A stretch of DNA of 40,170 bases, from NCBI GenBank assembly GCA_902787755.1, contig CADAHL010000023.1:1-40170 (forward strand), in the 5' to 3' direction. This document shows positions 7,684-16,297 of this stretch, piece by piece; within the stretch, counting starts at the first letter, position 1; each line of letters starts with the position of its first letter. The stretch is from Oscillospiraceae bacterium. GTDB lineage: Bacteria; Bacillota; Clostridia; Oscillospirales; Oscillospiraceae. The notes under the pieces were generated by a model that did no database searches, was not told where the DNA came from, and saw nothing but the letters and a program-made list of their open reading frames with translations. The translations under genes and the position numbers were made by a program.

Positions 7684-8699
7684 CTCCGGTCCTCCCATCC
7701 TTCTTCCGTGATCAGCAGCAGATCCCCCAGCGGCCGGTCGGCGCCGTTGCTCTGGCGGCTGTAGCGCTCATGCAGGAAGGTCATCACCGCCGAGCCTCCG
7801 CCGTCCAGGTTATAGGCCCGCTGACAGCCCAGCTCTTCAAAGACCTTTGCCAGCTCCGGCAGCAGCATGCCCCGGGAATAGCCCTCCTGCCGCCCGTCCA
7901 CCAGCACGAAGCAATAGTGGCCGGGCTCGTAGTAGCCGATGGCGCTGCGGGGGTTGGGATAGCCCACGGCGGCGCTGGTCTCGTAGGAATCCATGGCATG
8001 GCCCTCCCGGTCCAGCAGCGCGGGGCCGAAGTTCCAGGCCTGGGCCACGCCCCGCTCCAGAAGCTCGTCCACGCTGTATTCGTCCCGCCGATAGGTCTCC
8101 ATCACGCCGTCCTCAAACAGCACGCACAGATCCCACCAGGTCTGGTCCTGGTGATAGATCTCCCCGTTGCGGACCAGAAAGCCCCGGTCCTGATAGAGCA
8201 TAAAGTCCCCGCTGATGGCCAGGATCGCGTGGGATTCGGCGTCCATCTCCATCAGGTCCTGGGTATCGAAGTATTCCATCGTCCCGTGGGCCGTCCGGGT
8301 CCGGAAATTGTCCAGGCTGGCGATATGAATGTCCGCCAAGTGGTAGGTGACGGTTTTGGCTCCCTCGCCGGTCTGGATGGTGGAGATGTGGATGGCCACC
8401 TGGGGACTGGTGTAGGAGTTTTCGGTGATCACCGTCTCTTCGGTGAACTGGTCGGCAAAGCGGATCTGCCAGGGCGTCCGGAGATCCGGGGTCGCCGTCG
8501 GCTCCGGTTCCGACACGGGCTCCGGCGTGGGGCTCGTCTCCGGCACAGGCTCCGGCGTCGCCGTCGGCTCCGGCGGGGCGGCGGGGGCTCGGTTCCGGGC
8601 CGGGAAGAGCTGCGCGCCCGCCGCGGCGCCCAGGATCAGCGCTGCCAGCAGCAGGTCCGCCAGAAGGGTCAGCGCGATGCGCTTCGGCGTTCTATTCAC
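7680..8699 (-). CDS. Phosphodiester glycosidase (NAGPA-like) family protein, secreted or anchored (339 aa)
   Basis: An N-terminal hydrophobic segment (about residues 8-30) is a signal anchor or signal peptide. A Pro/Thr/Glu-rich spacer (about 36-72, repeated PTATPEP-like units) follows. The globular domain from about 90 to the end matches the phosphodiester glycosidase family: NPRSAIGYYEPGHYCFVLVDGRQ is the best-conserved part, here given only in outline, and YNLDGGGSAVM is the hallmark motif. Family members cleave sugar phosphodiesters or act on exopolysaccharide; the substrate here is unknown. The start is a GTG at 8699 with GGGAG upstream. It overlaps the preceding FAD gene by eight bases and the next gene by four. 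Confidence 0.85.
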   Translation of the reverse strand: MNRTPKRIALTLLADLLLAALILGAAAGAQLFPARNRAPAAPPEPTATPEPVPETSPTPEPVSEPEPTATPDLRTPWQIRFADQFTEETVITENSYTSPQVAIHISTIQTGEGAKTVTYHLADIHIASLDNFRTRTAHGTMEYFDTQDLMEMDAESHAILAISGDFMLYQDRGFLVRNGEIYHQDQTWWDLCVLFEDGVMETYRRDEYSVDELLERGVAQAWNFGPALLDREGHAMDSYETSAAVGYPNPRSAIGYYEPGHYCFVLVDGRQEGYSRGMLLPELAKVFEELGCQRAYNLDGGGSAVMTFLHERYSRQSNGADRPLGDLLLITEEGWEDRR

Positions 8700-10284
8700 C
8701 TGGATCCGCTCCCTTCATCACCGCTTCGGCACAGCGCAGGCCGTCCACCGCCGCGGAGGTAATGCCCCCGGCGTAGCCCGCGCCCTCGCCGCAGGGATAT
8801 AGGCCCCGGATGGGGGAGCTCAGGTCCGCGCCCCGCAGGATCCGTACCGGGGAGGAGGAGCGGGTCTCCGGCCCGGTCAGCACCGCCTCCGGGTCGTCAA
8901 AGCCCCGGAGCTTCTGCCCCAGGGCCGGAATGGCCCGGGCCAGCACCCCGGTGATTTTCTCCGGCAGCACCCGGCGCAGATCGCCCCAGGATACTCCCGG
9001 CCGATAGCTGGGCTGTACCCGGCCAGGACCTGTACTGGGCCGTCCTGCCAGGAAATCCCCCACCAGCTGGGCGGGCGCCCGATAGTCCCCGCCGCCGCAG
9101 CGGTAGGCGGCCTGCTCGATCTGCCGCTGCCAGCGCATGCCGGCCAGCACGTCCGTGCCGGGAAAATCCCCGGTCTTCAGCGTCACCAGCAGGGCGGCGT
9201 TGGCGTTCTCTCCGTCCCGGGCGGCATAGCTCATGCCGTTGGTGACCACGGCTCCCGCCTCCGAGGCCGCGGCGAAGACCTGACCGCCGGGGCACATGCA
9301 GAAGGTGTAGGCGCTCTCCCCGTCGGGCAGATGCACGTTCAGGGAGTAATCCGCCGGAGGCAGGCTCCCCCGCTCCCGGCCGTACTGGGCCAGGTCGATG
9401 TCGGCCTGGCGGTGTTCGATGCGCACCCCCATGGAGAAGGGCTTGGGCTCCATGGGCACGCCCTGGGCCAGAAGCGCCTCAAAGGTGTCCCGGGCGGAGT
9501 GGCCGATGGCCAGGATCAGCTGGCTGCAGAGGATGTCCCGCTCTCCCTCCCGGTCCCGGACCCGGATGCCGGTGAGGGCGCCGTTCTCGATCCGCAGGGC
9601 CTGGAGCCTGGTGCCGAAGAGCACCCGGCCGCCCAGGGCCAGGATCTCCTCCCGGATGGCCTTCACTACGCTTACCAGCACGTCGGTGCCCACGTGGGGC
9701 TTGGCGTCGTAGGTCACGCTCTCCCGGGCGCCGTGGGCGTGAAATTCCTCCAGCACCCAGCGGATCCGGGGATCGTGAGTGCCGGTGTTCAGCTTTCCGT
9801 CGGAGAAGGTGCCGGCGCCGCCCTCCCCGAACTGGACGTTGCTCTCCGGGTCCAGGATCCCCTGTTCCCGCAGCCGCTCCACGTCCCTTTGCCGGGTGTC
9901 CACGTCCTGCCCCCGCTCGATCACCAGAGGCCTGGCGCCGGCCCGGGCCAGCGCCAGGGCGGCGAACATCCCCGCCGGGCCGAAGCCCACCACCACCGGC
10001 GGCGTCTCCGGCGTATAGCGGGGGATGACATAGTCCTGCTCCTCATAGAGCTGGGCGCTGCCGCAGCGGGCCTTTTTCAGTACCGCCTCCTCGTCCCCAT
10101 CCAGGGTCAGAAGCAGGGTGCAGATATAGTGGATATCGTCCTTGCGCCGGGCGTCCAGGGAGCGCTTGCGCAGCTTCCAGGACAGGATCCGCCCCCGGCC
10201 GATGCGCAGCTGTTTTGCCGCCTTCAGCGGCAGGGCCTCCAGGGGCTCCCCCGGCTCCAGGCGCAGGTTCCGGATCTGGATCAT
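8692..10284 (-). CDS. NAD(P)/FAD-dependent oxidoreductase, COG2509-like (530 aa)
   Basis: The first 90 residues form a small domain (IQIRNLRLEPGE...; basic RKRSLDARRK). It is followed by a Rossmann FAD motif, VVVGFGPAGMFAALALARAG, around residue 95. QFGEGGAGTFSDGKLNT and, near the C-terminus, PCGEGAGYAGGITSAAVDG are characteristic of this uncharacterised dehydrogenase family (also called BFD-like or 'FAD-dependent protein'). The reaction is unknown. The ATG at 10284 overlaps the stop of the upstream gene by four bases, with GGGGAGG before it; a start 14 codons earlier lies inside the neighbour and is less likely. It sits in the ansA operon beside a second FAD protein. Confidence 0.85.
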   Translation of the reverse strand: MIQIRNLRLEPGEPLEALPLKAAKQLRIGRGRILSWKLRKRSLDARRKDDIHYICTLLLTLDGDEEAVLKKARCGSAQLYEEQDYVIPRYTPETPPVVVGFGPAGMFAALALARAGARPLVIERGQDVDTRQRDVERLREQGILDPESNVQFGEGGAGTFSDGKLNTGTHDPRIRWVLEEFHAHGARESVTYDAKPHVGTDVLVSVVKAIREEILALGGRVLFGTRLQALRIENGALTGIRVRDREGERDILCSQLILAIGHSARDTFEALLAQGVPMEPKPFSMGVRIEHRQADIDLAQYGRERGSLPPADYSLNVHLPDGESAYTFCMCPGGQVFAAASEAGAVVTNGMSYAARDGENANAALLVTLKTGDFPGTDVLAGMRWQRQIEQAAYRCGGGDYRAPAQLVGDFLAGRPSTGPGRVQPSYRPGVSWGDLRRVLPEKITGVLARAIPALGQKLRGFDDPEAVLTGPETRSSSPVRILRGADLSSPIRGLYPCGEGAGYAGGITSAAVDGLRCAEAVMKGADPGE

Positions 10285-11489
10285 CGGCCCAACCTCCCCG
10301 CCAGACGGCCGCTGGACCAGGCCCACTGGAGGTTGAAGCCTCCGCAGTCGCCGTCGATATCCAGCAGCTCCCCGCAGACAAAGAGCCCGGGAACCAGCCG
10401 GCTCTCCAGGGTCTCGGGGTCAAAATCGGCGGTGCGCAGCCCGCCGGCGGTGACCTGGGCGTGGTCGAAGCCCTCGGTGCCCCGGACGGGCAGGCTGAAG
10501 TCCAGGCAGGCCCGGACCGCCCGGTCCAGCGCCGCCCGGTCCAGATCCCCGATGGGGGTATTGGCGCCGAGACCGGCGTATTTGACCACCATCCGGCCCA
10601 GCCGGTTGTGGAGCATCCCTGTGAACAGCTCCGAGGCGGGCGCCTCGGGGGCCTGGGTCTGCCGCCGGAGCAGCAGCTCCCCCAGCTCCTCCGCGCTCAG
10701 GGGCAGCAGGGCGGCATGGAGTGTGAGCCCCGTGCCGCCGGTGGCCGCCGCCCGGGACAGGTCGAAGACCGCCGGACCGGAGACCCCGGTATCGGTAAAC
10801 TGCAGCTCGCCCCGGCTCTCGGCCAGGCAGTAGTCCCGGCGCAGAAGCCGCAGCGCGCACTGGACCCGGACCCCCTTCAGGGCCCTGGGGTAGTCCGGCT
10901 CGGTGAGCAGCTGCACCAGGGCGGGATAGAGCCCGGTGCGCTTATGCCCCAGGGGCTTGAGCAGAGTATAGCCGTCCATCACGCCGCCCAGCTTGGCTCC
11001 GGCGCAGCCGCCGCAGGCCACGATCAGCTTGTCGCAGGTCATTTCGCCCTCTCCGGTGTTCAGTGCAAAGCCCCGGCCCCGGCGGTGGATCTCCTGGACC
11101 GGGCAGGGGGCGTGCTGCTCCACTCCGGTCTTGTCCAGCTGCAGGCGCAGCACGTCCAGCACGGAGTTTGCAGAGTTGGAGAGGGGGTAGACCCGCCCGC
11201 CGTATTCCTCCGCGGTGAGAAGGCCCAGACTGTGGAAAAAGGCCAGGGTCTCCTCCGGGGGGAAGGCGTTCAGGGCAGGCAGAGCGAAGGCCGGATCCTC
11301 TCCGTGATAGCGGGAGAGCTCCGCCCCGGTATTGGTCAGATTGCAGCGGCCGTTGCCGGTGGCCAGCAGCTTCCGGCCCACCCGCTGCTGCCGCTCCAGC
11401 AGGATCACCCGCCGGTCGGGGGATTGGGCGGCGGTGAGAGCGGCCATCAGGCCCGCGGCTCCCCCGCCGACGACGATTACAGTTTGCAT
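10281..11489 (-). CDS. HI0933/BaiN-type flavoprotein (402 aa)
   Basis: The N-terminal FAD dinucleotide motif (VIVVGGGAAGLMAAL, residues 4-18) and the family signature RKLLATGNGRCNLTN (about 38-52) are intact. So are the C-terminal VTAGG and CGELLDIDGDCGGFNLQWA motifs. This family is annotated as aminoacetone oxidase-like or, for BaiN, as a bile-acid 5-beta-reductase-like flavoprotein. The true substrate of most members is not known and nothing here decides it. AGGAG lies upstream of the ATG. It begins 13 bases after ansA and overlaps the next gene by four bases. Confidence 0.88.
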   Translation of the reverse strand: MQTVIVVGGGAAGLMAALTAAQSPDRRVILLERQQRVGRKLLATGNGRCNLTNTGAELSRYHGEDPAFALPALNAFPPEETLAFFHSLGLLTAEEYGGRVYPLSNSANSVLDVLRLQLDKTGVEQHAPCPVQEIHRRGRGFALNTGEGEMTCDKLIVACGGCAGAKLGGVMDGYTLLKPLGHKRTGLYPALVQLLTEPDYPRALKGVRVQCALRLLRRDYCLAESRGELQFTDTGVSGPAVFDLSRAAATGGTGLTLHAALLPLSAEELGELLLRRQTQAPEAPASELFTGMLHNRLGRMVVKYAGLGANTPIGDLDRAALDRAVRACLDFSLPVRGTEGFDHAQVTAGGLRTADFDPETLESRLVPGLFVCGELLDIDGDCGGFNLQWAWSSGRLAGRLGR

Positions 11490-11502
11490 CCTGTTCTCCT
11501 GT

Positions 11503-12504
11503 CTACAGCTGGTCCCGAAGAATATCGTGGGCCACGGGGGTATAGAACAGCCGGGCCGCCTGATTGGGGTCCCGGGTCTGGCCCAGGATCCACATGATCT
11601 TGGCGTAGGCCGCCTCCGTGGTCATATCGTAGGCCTCCAGCACCTGGGGATTGTCCTTGAGCCGGTAACCCACGCTGTACACCGACAGGTCCGAACCCTC
11701 GTTCTGCACCTGGGTGGTCATCACCAGAAACTTTCCGGCCCTGGTATAGCGGGCAACGGTATCGAAAAGCTGATCGTCCTGGTAGGAGGGAAGACCGCCC
11801 ACGCCGAAGCACTCGATGATCACCGCGTCCTTCCGCTCCAGCAGAAATTCCAACTGCTCGTGGTCGGTGCCCGGAACCATCTTGATGAGACCCACCCGCT
11901 CGTCCAAGGTATCGGAGAACAGGGGCAGGTGCCGGTAGTCCGGGGAGATATAGCACTGGAGCCGGTGATCGTGGAGGATGCCCAGATCCGGGTAATTGAT
12001 GCTGGAGAAGGCGGAAAAGCTCTTGGAGCAGGTCTTCCGGGCCCGGGTCCCCAGGATCACCCGGCCGCTGAAGACGATGCAGACCCCGTGGATCCTGTCC
12101 GAGCAGGCGCAGACAAAGGCGTCCTCCAGGTTCAGCTTGGAGTCGGTGGAGTCGTAGTTGATGGGCTTCTGGGCGCCGGTGAGAACGATGGGCTTCTGGG
12201 AACCCTGGACCAGGTAGCTCAGGCCCGCGGCGGTGTAGGCCATGGTGTCGGTGCCGTGGCTGATGACGAAGCCGTCGTACTCGTGGTAATGGGCCCGGAT
12301 GGCTCTGGCCACGGACAGCCAGTGGGCGGGAGTGATGTTGGTGCTGTCCAGGTTGAAGAGAGACAGACAGTCCACCTGGCAGAGGCCAGAGATGGCGGGC
12401 ACGTAGCGCAGCAGCTGCTCCGGGCTCAGCTCCGGGGTCAGTCCCTCCGCGCTCATCTCCGAGGCGATGGTGCCGCCGGTGCCGATCATAAGGATGCGTT
12501 TCAT
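11503..12504 (-). CDS. ansA: Type I L-asparaginase (333 aa)
   Basis: The protein carries both asparaginase signatures: GTGGTIAS (residues 8-15, nucleophile Thr12) and HGTDTMAYTA (83-92, Thr85-Asp86). TGAQKP follows. The cytoplasmic type I enzyme hydrolyses asparagine to aspartate and ammonia. Length and lack of a signal peptide fit AnsA rather than the secreted type II enzyme. AAGGAGG lies before the ATG and a TATAAT-type promoter lies at 12538-12567. It is the first gene of a five-gene operon whose other members are not obviously related to asparagine use. Confidence 0.9.
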   Translation of the reverse strand: MKRILMIGTGGTIASEMSAEGLTPELSPEQLLRYVPAISGLCQVDCLSLFNLDSTNITPAHWLSVARAIRAHYHEYDGFVISHGTDTMAYTAAGLSYLVQGSQKPIVLTGAQKPINYDSTDSKLNLEDAFVCACSDRIHGVCIVFSGRVILGTRARKTCSKSFSAFSSINYPDLGILHDHRLQCYISPDYRHLPLFSDTLDERVGLIKMVPGTDHEQLEFLLERKDAVIIECFGVGGLPSYQDDQLFDTVARYTRAGKFLVMTTQVQNEGSDLSVYSVGYRLKDNPQVLEAYDMTTEAAYAKIMWILGQTRDPNQAARLFYTPVAHDILRDQL

Positions 12505-12537
12505 GGAAAGCCTCCTTCGTTTGTTTCTTTATCCCTC

Positions 12538-12567
12538 ATTATAATGACCATCGGATGGCGAAATCAA
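12538..12567 (-). promoter_or_regulatory. Promoter of the ansA operon
   Basis: On the minus strand TTGATT (12567-12562) and TATAAT (12543-12538) are 18 bases apart. The -35 box lies inside the first hairpin arm of the neighbouring palindromic block. Confidence 0.6.
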
Positions 12568-12650
12568 TCGAGGATTCGATTGGTTTCGCTGCCAAACGAC
12601 AAGTTTGGCAGCGAATGACCCAAAGGGTCATTCGCCCGATTTACGGGCGA
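12559..12650. repeat. Chain of four contiguous hairpins
   Basis: Four palindromes abut or overlap by one or two bases. They are 12559-12570 with 12577-12588 (12 pairs, one wobble), 12587-12597 with 12603-12613 (11 perfect), 12612-12621 with 12625-12634 (10 perfect, AAA loop) and 12632-12638 with 12644-12650 (7 perfect). They lie in the 447-base gap between the divergent genes ansA and malQ, directly next to repeat element A. Confidence 0.85.
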
Positions 12651-12670
12651 GTTGAAAAGGGTGTAAAGTT

Positions 12671-12787
12671 AGTGAAGAGTGAAAAGTGAAAAGTGAAAAG
12701 TTATGGTGTCCCGCGAAGCGGGACGGATTCCAATTCGTCGGCTTCGCCGACACCGCATCTCTTCACGCTTCACTTTTATCTCTTCTC
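12671..12787. repeat. Repeat element A: inverted 7-mer arrays around two hairpins
   Basis: The left array has units agtgaag, agtgaaa, agtgaaa, agtgaaa at 12671-12698. Hairpin 1 is GTCCCGC-gaa-GCGGGAC (12708-12724). A spacer beginning GGAT follows, then hairpin 2, GTCGGC-ttc-GCCGAC (12737-12751). The right arm (about 12755-12787) is the imperfect complement of the left array. The rest of the gap to malQ (12788-12951) shows only a candidate promoter. Confidence 0.88.
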
Positions 12788-12863
12788 TTTGTACGATACC
12801 CTGGCATTGTCCACAAAAAAGAAAAATGAAATTTATCGCATCTGCCGAAGTTTTCCGGCCTTC

Positions 12864-12893
12864 TTGACTTGCGGCCCGGGGCTTTGGTAGTAT
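12864..12893 (+). promoter_or_regulatory. Candidate promoter of malQ
   Basis: TTGACT at 12864-12869 and TAGTAT at 12888-12893 are 18 bases apart, 58 bases before the ATG. Confidence 0.5.
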
Positions 12894-12951
12894 CCACCCG
12901 GACGGGTATGCGTCCTCGGCTGTTCTGAACATTCGGAAAGAAGGGAATACG

Positions 12952-14433
12952 ATGGAACGGAAAAGCGGCGTTTTGATGCCCATGAGCTCCCTGCCCTCCC
13001 GCTGGGGCATCGGCACCATGGGAAAGAGCGCTTATCAATTTGTGGATTTCCTGAAGGCCGCCGGGCAGAAATACTGGCAGCTGCTGCCCCTGGGCCCTAC
13101 AAGCTACGGCGACAGCCCCTATTCGGCCTTCTCCACCTTCGCCGGAAATCCCTACTATATTGATCTGGACCTGCTGGTGAAGGAGGGCCTGCTGAAGCCG
13201 GGCGAGGTGAAAGCGCCCGACTGGGGCGAGGATCCGGAGCGGGTGGACTATGCGAAGATCTACTTTAACCGCTTCGGCGTGCTGCGCCGGGCCTTCGAAC
13301 GGGGCCGGGAGCCTCTGGCCGAAGAGGTAGCGGCCTTCCGCCGGGAGAACGGCTCCTGGCTGGAAAATTACGCCCTGTATATGGCGGTGAAGAACCACTT
13401 CGGCATGGTCAGCTGGACCGAGTGGCCGGACGAGGAGATCCGCCTGCATCATCCCCGGGCCGTGGCGGAATACGGCGAGACACTCCGGGAGGACGTGGAG
13501 TTCTGGGTCTTTCTCCAGTTCCTGTTCTTCCGCCAGTGGCAGCAGCTGCGTTCCTACGCCCACGAGCAGGGCATCGAATTCATCGGCGATCTGCCCATCT
13601 ACGTGGCCCTGGACTCCGCCGACGTCTGGGCGGAGCCGAAGTACTTCCAGCTGGACCAGGACGGCCTGCCCAAAGAGGTGGCCGGGGTCCCGCCCGACGC
13701 CTTCACCGAGGACGGCCAGCTCTGGGGCAATCCGCTCTATGACTGGGACGAGATGCGCCGGGACGGCTTCGGCTGGTGGATCCGCCGGGTGGACGGGGCG
13801 AAGAAGCTCTACGACGTGATCCGCATCGACCATTTCCGGGGCTTTGAGAGCTACTGGGCCGTGCCCTACGGCGACACCACCGCCAAGCGGGGCCGCTGGA
13901 AGCCGGGTCCGGGCATGGATCTGGTGGGCGTGCTGCTCAGCTGGTTTTCCGGCCTGCGCTTCATCGCCGAGGACCTGGGCTATACCACCCCGGAGGTGGA
14001 GAAGCTCCTGGCCGATTCCGGCCTGCCCGGGATGAAGGTCCTGGAGTTCGGCTTTGACGTGAACGGCGACGCGGCCTACGCGCCCCACAACTGCGTGCCC
14101 AACAGCGTCTGCTACATCGGCACCCACGACAACGAGGTGGTGAAGGGCTGGATCCGGGCCCTGGACAAGGCCACCTTCCGCTATGCGAAGGAATATATGA
14201 ATATCAGCGACCAGGAGGGCTGGTGCTGGGGCATGATCCGTACGGGCATGGCCTGCGCCTCCCGGCTCTTCGTGGTACAGATGCAGGATCTGCTGGAGCT
14301 GGAGGGCGAGGCCCGGATGAATACCCCCGGCACTCTGGGCGGCAACTGGCAGTGGCGCATGCTGCCCGGCGCGGCCGACAAGGCTCTGGCCAGGCGCCTG
14401 AGAAAGCTCACCGAGCTGTATCGGCGGGCCTGA
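12952..14433 (+). CDS. malQ: 4-alpha-glucanotransferase (amylomaltase, 493 aa)
   Basis: This GH77 enzyme transfers alpha-1,4-glucan segments between maltodextrins in the cytoplasm. The N-terminus (SGVLMPMSSLPSRWGIG, then YWQLLPLGPTSYGDSPYS) is typical. Catalytic residues are visible: nucleophile Asp293 in RIDHFRG, acid/base Glu340 in IAEDLG, and Asp393 in THDNE. Full length for the family. AGAAGGG precedes the ATG. It stands alone, with a candidate promoter upstream and a long GC-rich hairpin downstream. No other maltodextrin genes are in the window. Confidence 0.95.
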   Translation: MERKSGVLMPMSSLPSRWGIGTMGKSAYQFVDFLKAAGQKYWQLLPLGPTSYGDSPYSAFSTFAGNPYYIDLDLLVKEGLLKPGEVKAPDWGEDPERVDYAKIYFNRFGVLRRAFERGREPLAEEVAAFRRENGSWLENYALYMAVKNHFGMVSWTEWPDEEIRLHHPRAVAEYGETLREDVEFWVFLQFLFFRQWQQLRSYAHEQGIEFIGDLPIYVALDSADVWAEPKYFQLDQDGLPKEVAGVPPDAFTEDGQLWGNPLYDWDEMRRDGFGWWIRRVDGAKKLYDVIRIDHFRGFESYWAVPYGDTTAKRGRWKPGPGMDLVGVLLSWFSGLRFIAEDLGYTTPEVEKLLADSGLPGMKVLEFGFDVNGDAAYAPHNCVPNSVCYIGTHDNEVVKGWIRALDKATFRYAKEYMNISDQEGWCWGMIRTGMACASRLFVVQMQDLLELEGEARMNTPGTLGGNWQWRMLPGAADKALARRLRKLTELYRRA

Positions 14434-14443
14434 AAAAGGAAAG

Positions 14444-14484
14444 CGATCCCGGACGGGCGCCCAGCGGCGCCCCGGCCGGGATCG
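14444..14484 (+). terminator. Hairpin after malQ
   Basis: A two-part stem (14444-14452 with 14476-14484, and 14455-14461 with 14466-14472, loop CAGC) follows the malQ stop codon. No long T run follows, so termination strength is uncertain. Confidence 0.6.
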
Positions 14485-14495
14485 TGGTGCTTCCC

Positions 14496-14523
14496 TTGAC
14501 TTTCCTAACGGCTGTGATACAAT
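14496..14523 (+). promoter_or_regulatory. Promoter of the histidine utilisation genes
   Basis: TTGACT (14496-14501) and TACAAT (14518-14523) are 16 bases apart. About 140 bases of leader follow before hutH, with GC-rich inverted segments around 14590-14660. I recognise no known riboswitch or clear operator in the leader. Confidence 0.7.
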
Positions 14524-14668
14524 GGCATAGTGGTTAAAACCAGTGCTTTCTGCCCGCTGTTTTTGTCTATTTTGGAGAATGCGGAGCAGCGGCCGCGCGG
14601 ACGGCGCTCTATTTTGATCGGAAGGAAGCTCTCCCGGCCGCGTCCGGAAGAGCGCGGGACGGTATATC

Positions 14669-16234
14669 ATGGAATGTGCGCGCAGCATATCCTGCGTCGC
14701 CCTGGACGGGCGGCATCTGACTCTGGACGCGCTGGTGGCGGTGGCCCGCTTCGGCGCGAAGGTGGAGCTGACGGAGGAGGCCGTGGAGGCCATGGCCCGG
14801 TCCCGGGCTCTGGCGGAGAAGATCGCCGGGGAGAAAAGAGTCGCCTATGGGATCACCACCGGCTTCGGGGACTTTGCCACGGTGGCGGTGCCGGAGGAGA
14901 TGAGCAGCCAGCTTTCCAACAACCTGATCCTCAGCCATTGCGTGGCCACCGGCGAGCCTTACTCCGACGAGCAGGTCCGGGGCATGATGCTCCTGCGGGC
15001 CAATGCTCTGTGCCTGGGCTTCAGCGGTGTGCGCCCGGTGCTGGTGGAAAAGCTGGTGGAGCTGCTGAACCGGCATGTGACCCCGGTGGTGCCTCAGAAG
15101 GGCTCCCTTGGGGCTTCCGGGGACCTGGCGCCCCTTTCCCACATGGGCCTGGTCCTGCTGGGCCGGGGCGAGGCTGTTTTTGAGGGCGAGACCCTTCCGG
15201 GGGCCGAGGCCCTGCGCCGGGCCGGGATCGAGCCGCTGGAGACCCTGGTCTCCAAGGAGGGCCTGGGCATTACCAACGGCACCTGCGCCATGACCAGCGT
15301 GGGCGCCCTGCATCTGTACGACGCCATCCGGGCCGCCCGGCTGGCGGACGTGATCGGCACGCTGTCGCTGACCGCACTGGCCGGTCAGCTGGACGCGTTC
15401 CAGGACCGGATGCATCAGGTCCGGGGCCAGCTGGGGCAGATCCTGGTGGCGAAGAATATCCGCCTGCTCACGGAAAACTGCGAGATCCTGGACCGGGCCC
15501 GGGGCCTGCGGGTCCAGGACGCCTATGCCCTGAGATGTATGCCCCAGGTCCACGGGGCGGTGCGGGACGCGCTGGAGTATATCCGCTCCAAGGTGGAGAT
15601 CGAGCTCAACGCCGTTACCGACAATCCCCTGATGTTCCCCGAGGACGAGGCGGTCATTTCCGGCGGCAATTTCCACGGCGAGCCCATGGCCCTGCCCTTT
15701 GACTTCCTGGCCATCGCGGTTTCGGAGCTGGCCAGCATCTCCGAGCGGCGGATCGAGCGGATGGTGAACGCCGCCCTGTCCAACGGCCTGACCCGCTTTC
15801 TGACCACCGAGGGCGGGGTCAACAGCGGCTATATGATCGTTCAGTATTCAGCGGCCTCCATGGCCTCGGAGAACAAGGTCCTGTCCCACCCGGCCAGCGT
15901 GGATTCCATCCCCTCCTCCGCCAACCAGGAGGACTTCGTCTCCATGGGCACCACCGCCGCCCGGAAGGCGGGCCAGGTGCTGGAGAACACCCTGTCGGTG
16001 CTGGCCTATGAGCTGCTCACCGCCTGCCAGGCGGTGGATATCCGCCGGAGGGAGGGCAGCTGCGGCAGCGGCCTGTCCCCGGTGCACCAGGCGATCTACG
16101 AGCACGTCCGGGAGAAGGTGGACTTTCTGGAGACGGACCGGGAGCTGTGGCCGGATATCCGTCAGGTGGAGAAGATGGTCCGCACCAATGAGCTGCTGGA
16201 CATCGTCTCCGAGCGGATACCGGACTTCGAATAA
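14669..16234 (+). CDS. hutH: Histidine ammonia-lyase (521 aa)
   Basis: It deaminates L-histidine to trans-urocanate, the first step of histidine breakdown. The Ala149-Ser150-Gly151 triplet in GSLGASGDLAPLSH forms the MIO electrophile. Tyr60 in YGITTGFG is the expected catalytic tyrosine, and NAVTDNPL and FHGEPMA are in place. The length is normal for the family. The ribosome binding site is weak (CGGGACGG), unlike those of the neighbours. hutU follows after 63 bases and hutI after that, so an operon is likely, driven by the promoter at 14496-14523. Confidence 0.95.
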   Translation: MECARSISCVALDGRHLTLDALVAVARFGAKVELTEEAVEAMARSRALAEKIAGEKRVAYGITTGFGDFATVAVPEEMSSQLSNNLILSHCVATGEPYSDEQVRGMMLLRANALCLGFSGVRPVLVEKLVELLNRHVTPVVPQKGSLGASGDLAPLSHMGLVLLGRGEAVFEGETLPGAEALRRAGIEPLETLVSKEGLGITNGTCAMTSVGALHLYDAIRAARLADVIGTLSLTALAGQLDAFQDRMHQVRGQLGQILVAKNIRLLTENCEILDRARGLRVQDAYALRCMPQVHGAVRDALEYIRSKVEIELNAVTDNPLMFPEDEAVISGGNFHGEPMALPFDFLAIAVSELASISERRIERMVNAALSNGLTRFLTTEGGVNSGYMIVQYSAASMASENKVLSHPASVDSIPSSANQEDFVSMGTTAARKAGQVLENTLSVLAYELLTACQAVDIRRREGSCGSGLSPVHQAIYEHVREKVDFLETDRELWPDIRQVEKMVRTNELLDIVSERIPDFE

Positions 16235-16297
16235 AGCAATCACCGGCGGTCTGCCGGTCCCCATAAAATGTTCAGAAATCGGAAAGGAGCATCCGTC

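Noticed and set aside
12671-12787. CRISPR array at the 7-mer repeats
   Set aside because: Units are 7 bases without spacers and arms are inverted; no cas genes nearby.
14500-14560. tRNA-like sequence (GGTTAAAACC) before hutH
   Set aside because: No cloverleaf can be drawn and no T-arm GTTCRA sequence is present.
14524-14668. Riboswitch in the hutH leader
   Set aside because: The leader has GC-rich inverted segments but no match to a riboswitch class that I recognise.
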